64,000 bases of DNA from Rhizobium sp. ICMP 5592 (GTDB taxonomy: Bacteria; Pseudomonadota; Alphaproteobacteria; Rhizobiales; Rhizobiaceae): NCBI RefSeq assembly GCF_009498525.1, contig NZ_QSNT01000002.1:1178001-1242000 (forward strand), given 5' to 3'. The notes under the pieces were generated by a model. The model made no database searches, was not told where the DNA came from, and was given only the letters and a program-made list of their open reading frames with translations. The position numbers and the translations under genes are program-made. Below, piece by piece: positions 62,906 through 64,000 of this stretch (positions are counted from its first letter, which is position 1; every line of letters starts with the position of its first letter).

Positions 62906-64000
62906 TCAGCCTTCGGAACCATCCCGGATTTTCAATTGCAGTTCCGGCTCCTGGGCATGTTGTTCCTCGGTGAGCTCGGCCTCGCGAATCCATTCGCGCC
63001 AGATGGCGACGATGATAGCCATCAGCACCGGACCGATGAACAGGCCGAGGAATCCCATGGTCTTGACGCCGCCGACGAGGCCGAAAAAGGTCGGCAGGAA
63101 GGGCAGCTTGATCGGCCCGCCGACGAGTTTCGGCCGCAACGTCTTGTCGACGATGAAGAGTTCAACCGTGCCCCAGACGAACAGGGCGATACCCGCCCAT
63201 AGCGAACCGCTGGCGACAAGGTAGATGGAGACGAGCGACATGGAGAGCGGCGCGCCGCCCGGCACCAGCGCCATGACACCTGTGAGAACACCGAGCGTGA
63301 TGGCGGATGGCGCACCCGCGATCCAATAGGCGACGCCAAGCACGATGCCTTCGCCGATGGCGATCAGCGTCATACCCATGACTGTGGAACTGATCGTCGC
63401 CGGCACGACACGGGAAATGCGCTCCCAGCGGTTCGGCAGGATGCGTTCGCCCAACAGATCGACCTGGCGCACGAACATCGAACCGTCGCGGTAGATGAAG
63501 AACAGCGCGATCAGCATGAAAAGCAAGGTCAGAATGACATGAAAGGCGCCACCGCCGGCGGCAAGCACGGCGCGATAGATATTGCCGATATGCGCGCCGC
63601 TGATGAGTTGCGCCAATTCACCAATGGAACCAGGGCTGCCTATATACTGCGTCCACTGATCGCCAAGCCAGGAGCCAACCATCGGCAGCGCCAGAATCCA
63701 CTGCGGCGGCGGAGCGCCGTCGCGGTTGACATGCACGGCCCAGCCGAACCATTCGCGCACCTCGCCAGCCATATAGACGGCGGAAAGCACGATCGGCAGC
63801 ACAAGGAAGGTGACGATAAAGGCAATGGCGATGGCCGCGGCGAGTGTCGTGTTGCCGCCGGTGCGGCGTAGAAGGTCGCTATAGAGCGGCCAGGTTGCAA
63901 AACCGATCACGGCCGCTGCCAGCACCGGGATCAGAAAACCGTAGAAGAAATAGATGCCGGCCGCGGCAATCAGAATCAGCAGCCATCGTGCCGCCGAAAT
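62906..64000 (-). CDS. AI-2E family (PerM-type) transporter, 5' end beyond window
   Basis: The minus-strand frame is open to the right edge, so the N-terminus is missing; 364 residues are visible. Membrane helices and the AI-2E motif region are seen: LMLIALFFIYRDGS, VLTGVMALVPGGAPLS and PTFFGLVGGVKTMGFLGLFIGPVLMAI. The C-terminus is a short polar tail. AI-2E family proteins include transporters of autoinducer-2 or of ions, and the substrate is unknown. The gene is convergent with the GNAT gene. Confidence 0.88.
   Translation of the reverse strand: MSAARWLLILIAAAGIYFFYGFLIPVLAAAVIGFATWPLYSDLLRRTGGNTTLAAAIAIAFIVTFLVLPIVLSAVYMAGEVREWFGWAVHVNRDGAPPPQWILALPMVGSWLGDQWTQYIGSPGSIGELAQLISGAHIGNIYRAVLAAGGGAFHVILTLLFMLIALFFIYRDGSMFVRQVDLLGERILPNRWERISRVVPATISSTVMGMTLIAIGEGIVLGVAYWIAGAPSAITLGVLTGVMALVPGGAPLSMSLVSIYLVASGSLWAGIALFVWGTVELFIVDKTLRPKLVGGPIKLPFLPTFFGLVGGVKTMGFLGLFIGPVLMAIIVAIWREWIREAELTEEQHAQEPELQLKIRDGSEG

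Overview
The window reads as a chromosomal segment of an alphaproteobacterium of the order Rhizobiales, most likely a Rhizobium-like member of the Rhizobiaceae. The reasons are the high-GC coding style, rhizobial-type promoters (TTGAC-like, 17 bp, CTATAT-like), a suf operon that begins with an extra cysteine desulfurase, predicted Irr and RirA operators in front of it, and many families typical of the group (ATP12, DUF1489, BTLCP, DUF2336, DUF599, DUF1697). Nearly all genes are housekeeping or conserved accessory genes. I see no prophage, insertion sequence, CRISPR array or integrated element.

Layout. 1-7.3 kb: the end of a YhdP/AsmA-like gene, a VOC protein, tyrS, a large secreted caspase-fold protein whose catalytic His and Cys are both replaced, a GNAT acetyltransferase and an alpha/beta hydrolase. 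7.3-14.5 kb: the Fe-S assembly operon (cysteine desulfurase-sufBCDS-sufT-sufA). 14.6-17 kb: a secreted protein of unknown function, a ZIP-like membrane protein, and an esterase coupled to an orphan HigA-like antitoxin. 17-21.7 kb: gcvTHP, glycine cleavage, behind a tandem glycine riboswitch. 21.9-27.7 kb: a periplasmic copper chaperone, then an RluC-type pseudouridine synthase, HAD phosphatase, ATP12, lipoprotein and pccB. 27.9-33 kb: an SMR exporter behind a guanidine-II riboswitch, the glutathione-dependent formaldehyde pathway (adhC, a DUF188 gene, fghA) and pccA. 33-41 kb: EamA exporter, XRE regulator, lipB, tRNA-Leu(GAG), a small secreted protein, a degenerate peptide deformylase, mgtE, a MerR regulator and several membrane proteins. 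41-50 kb: sdaA, DUF1489, a D,D-carboxypeptidase with a SPOR domain, BTLCP, proline iminopeptidase, PilZ and PAS proteins. 50-64 kb: a candidate sRNA, rhomboid protease, CBS protein, patatin, hisI, folE, an IscU-like protein lacking one ligand Cys, yidD, thrS, an acyltransferase, a nitroreductase/flavin-reductase pair, DUF2336, a GNAT and the start of an AI-2E family transporter.

How the parts fit. The suf operon and the separate IscU-like gene concern Fe-S biogenesis. Glycine cleavage feeds one-carbon units to folate, and folE and the formaldehyde pathway touch the same C1 pool. pccA and pccB form one enzyme although they are about 4 kb apart. tyrS, thrS, the RluC-type enzyme, the deformylase-like protein and tRNA-Leu belong to translation. 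The most noteworthy observations are the inactive caspase homologue, the deformylase homologue with all three motifs altered, two riboswitches read directly from the sequence, the paired iron operators, an orphan antitoxin, a two-copy intergenic repeat of about 90 bp and a probable small RNA. Database searches could not be run, so family names rest on motifs and overall resemblance.
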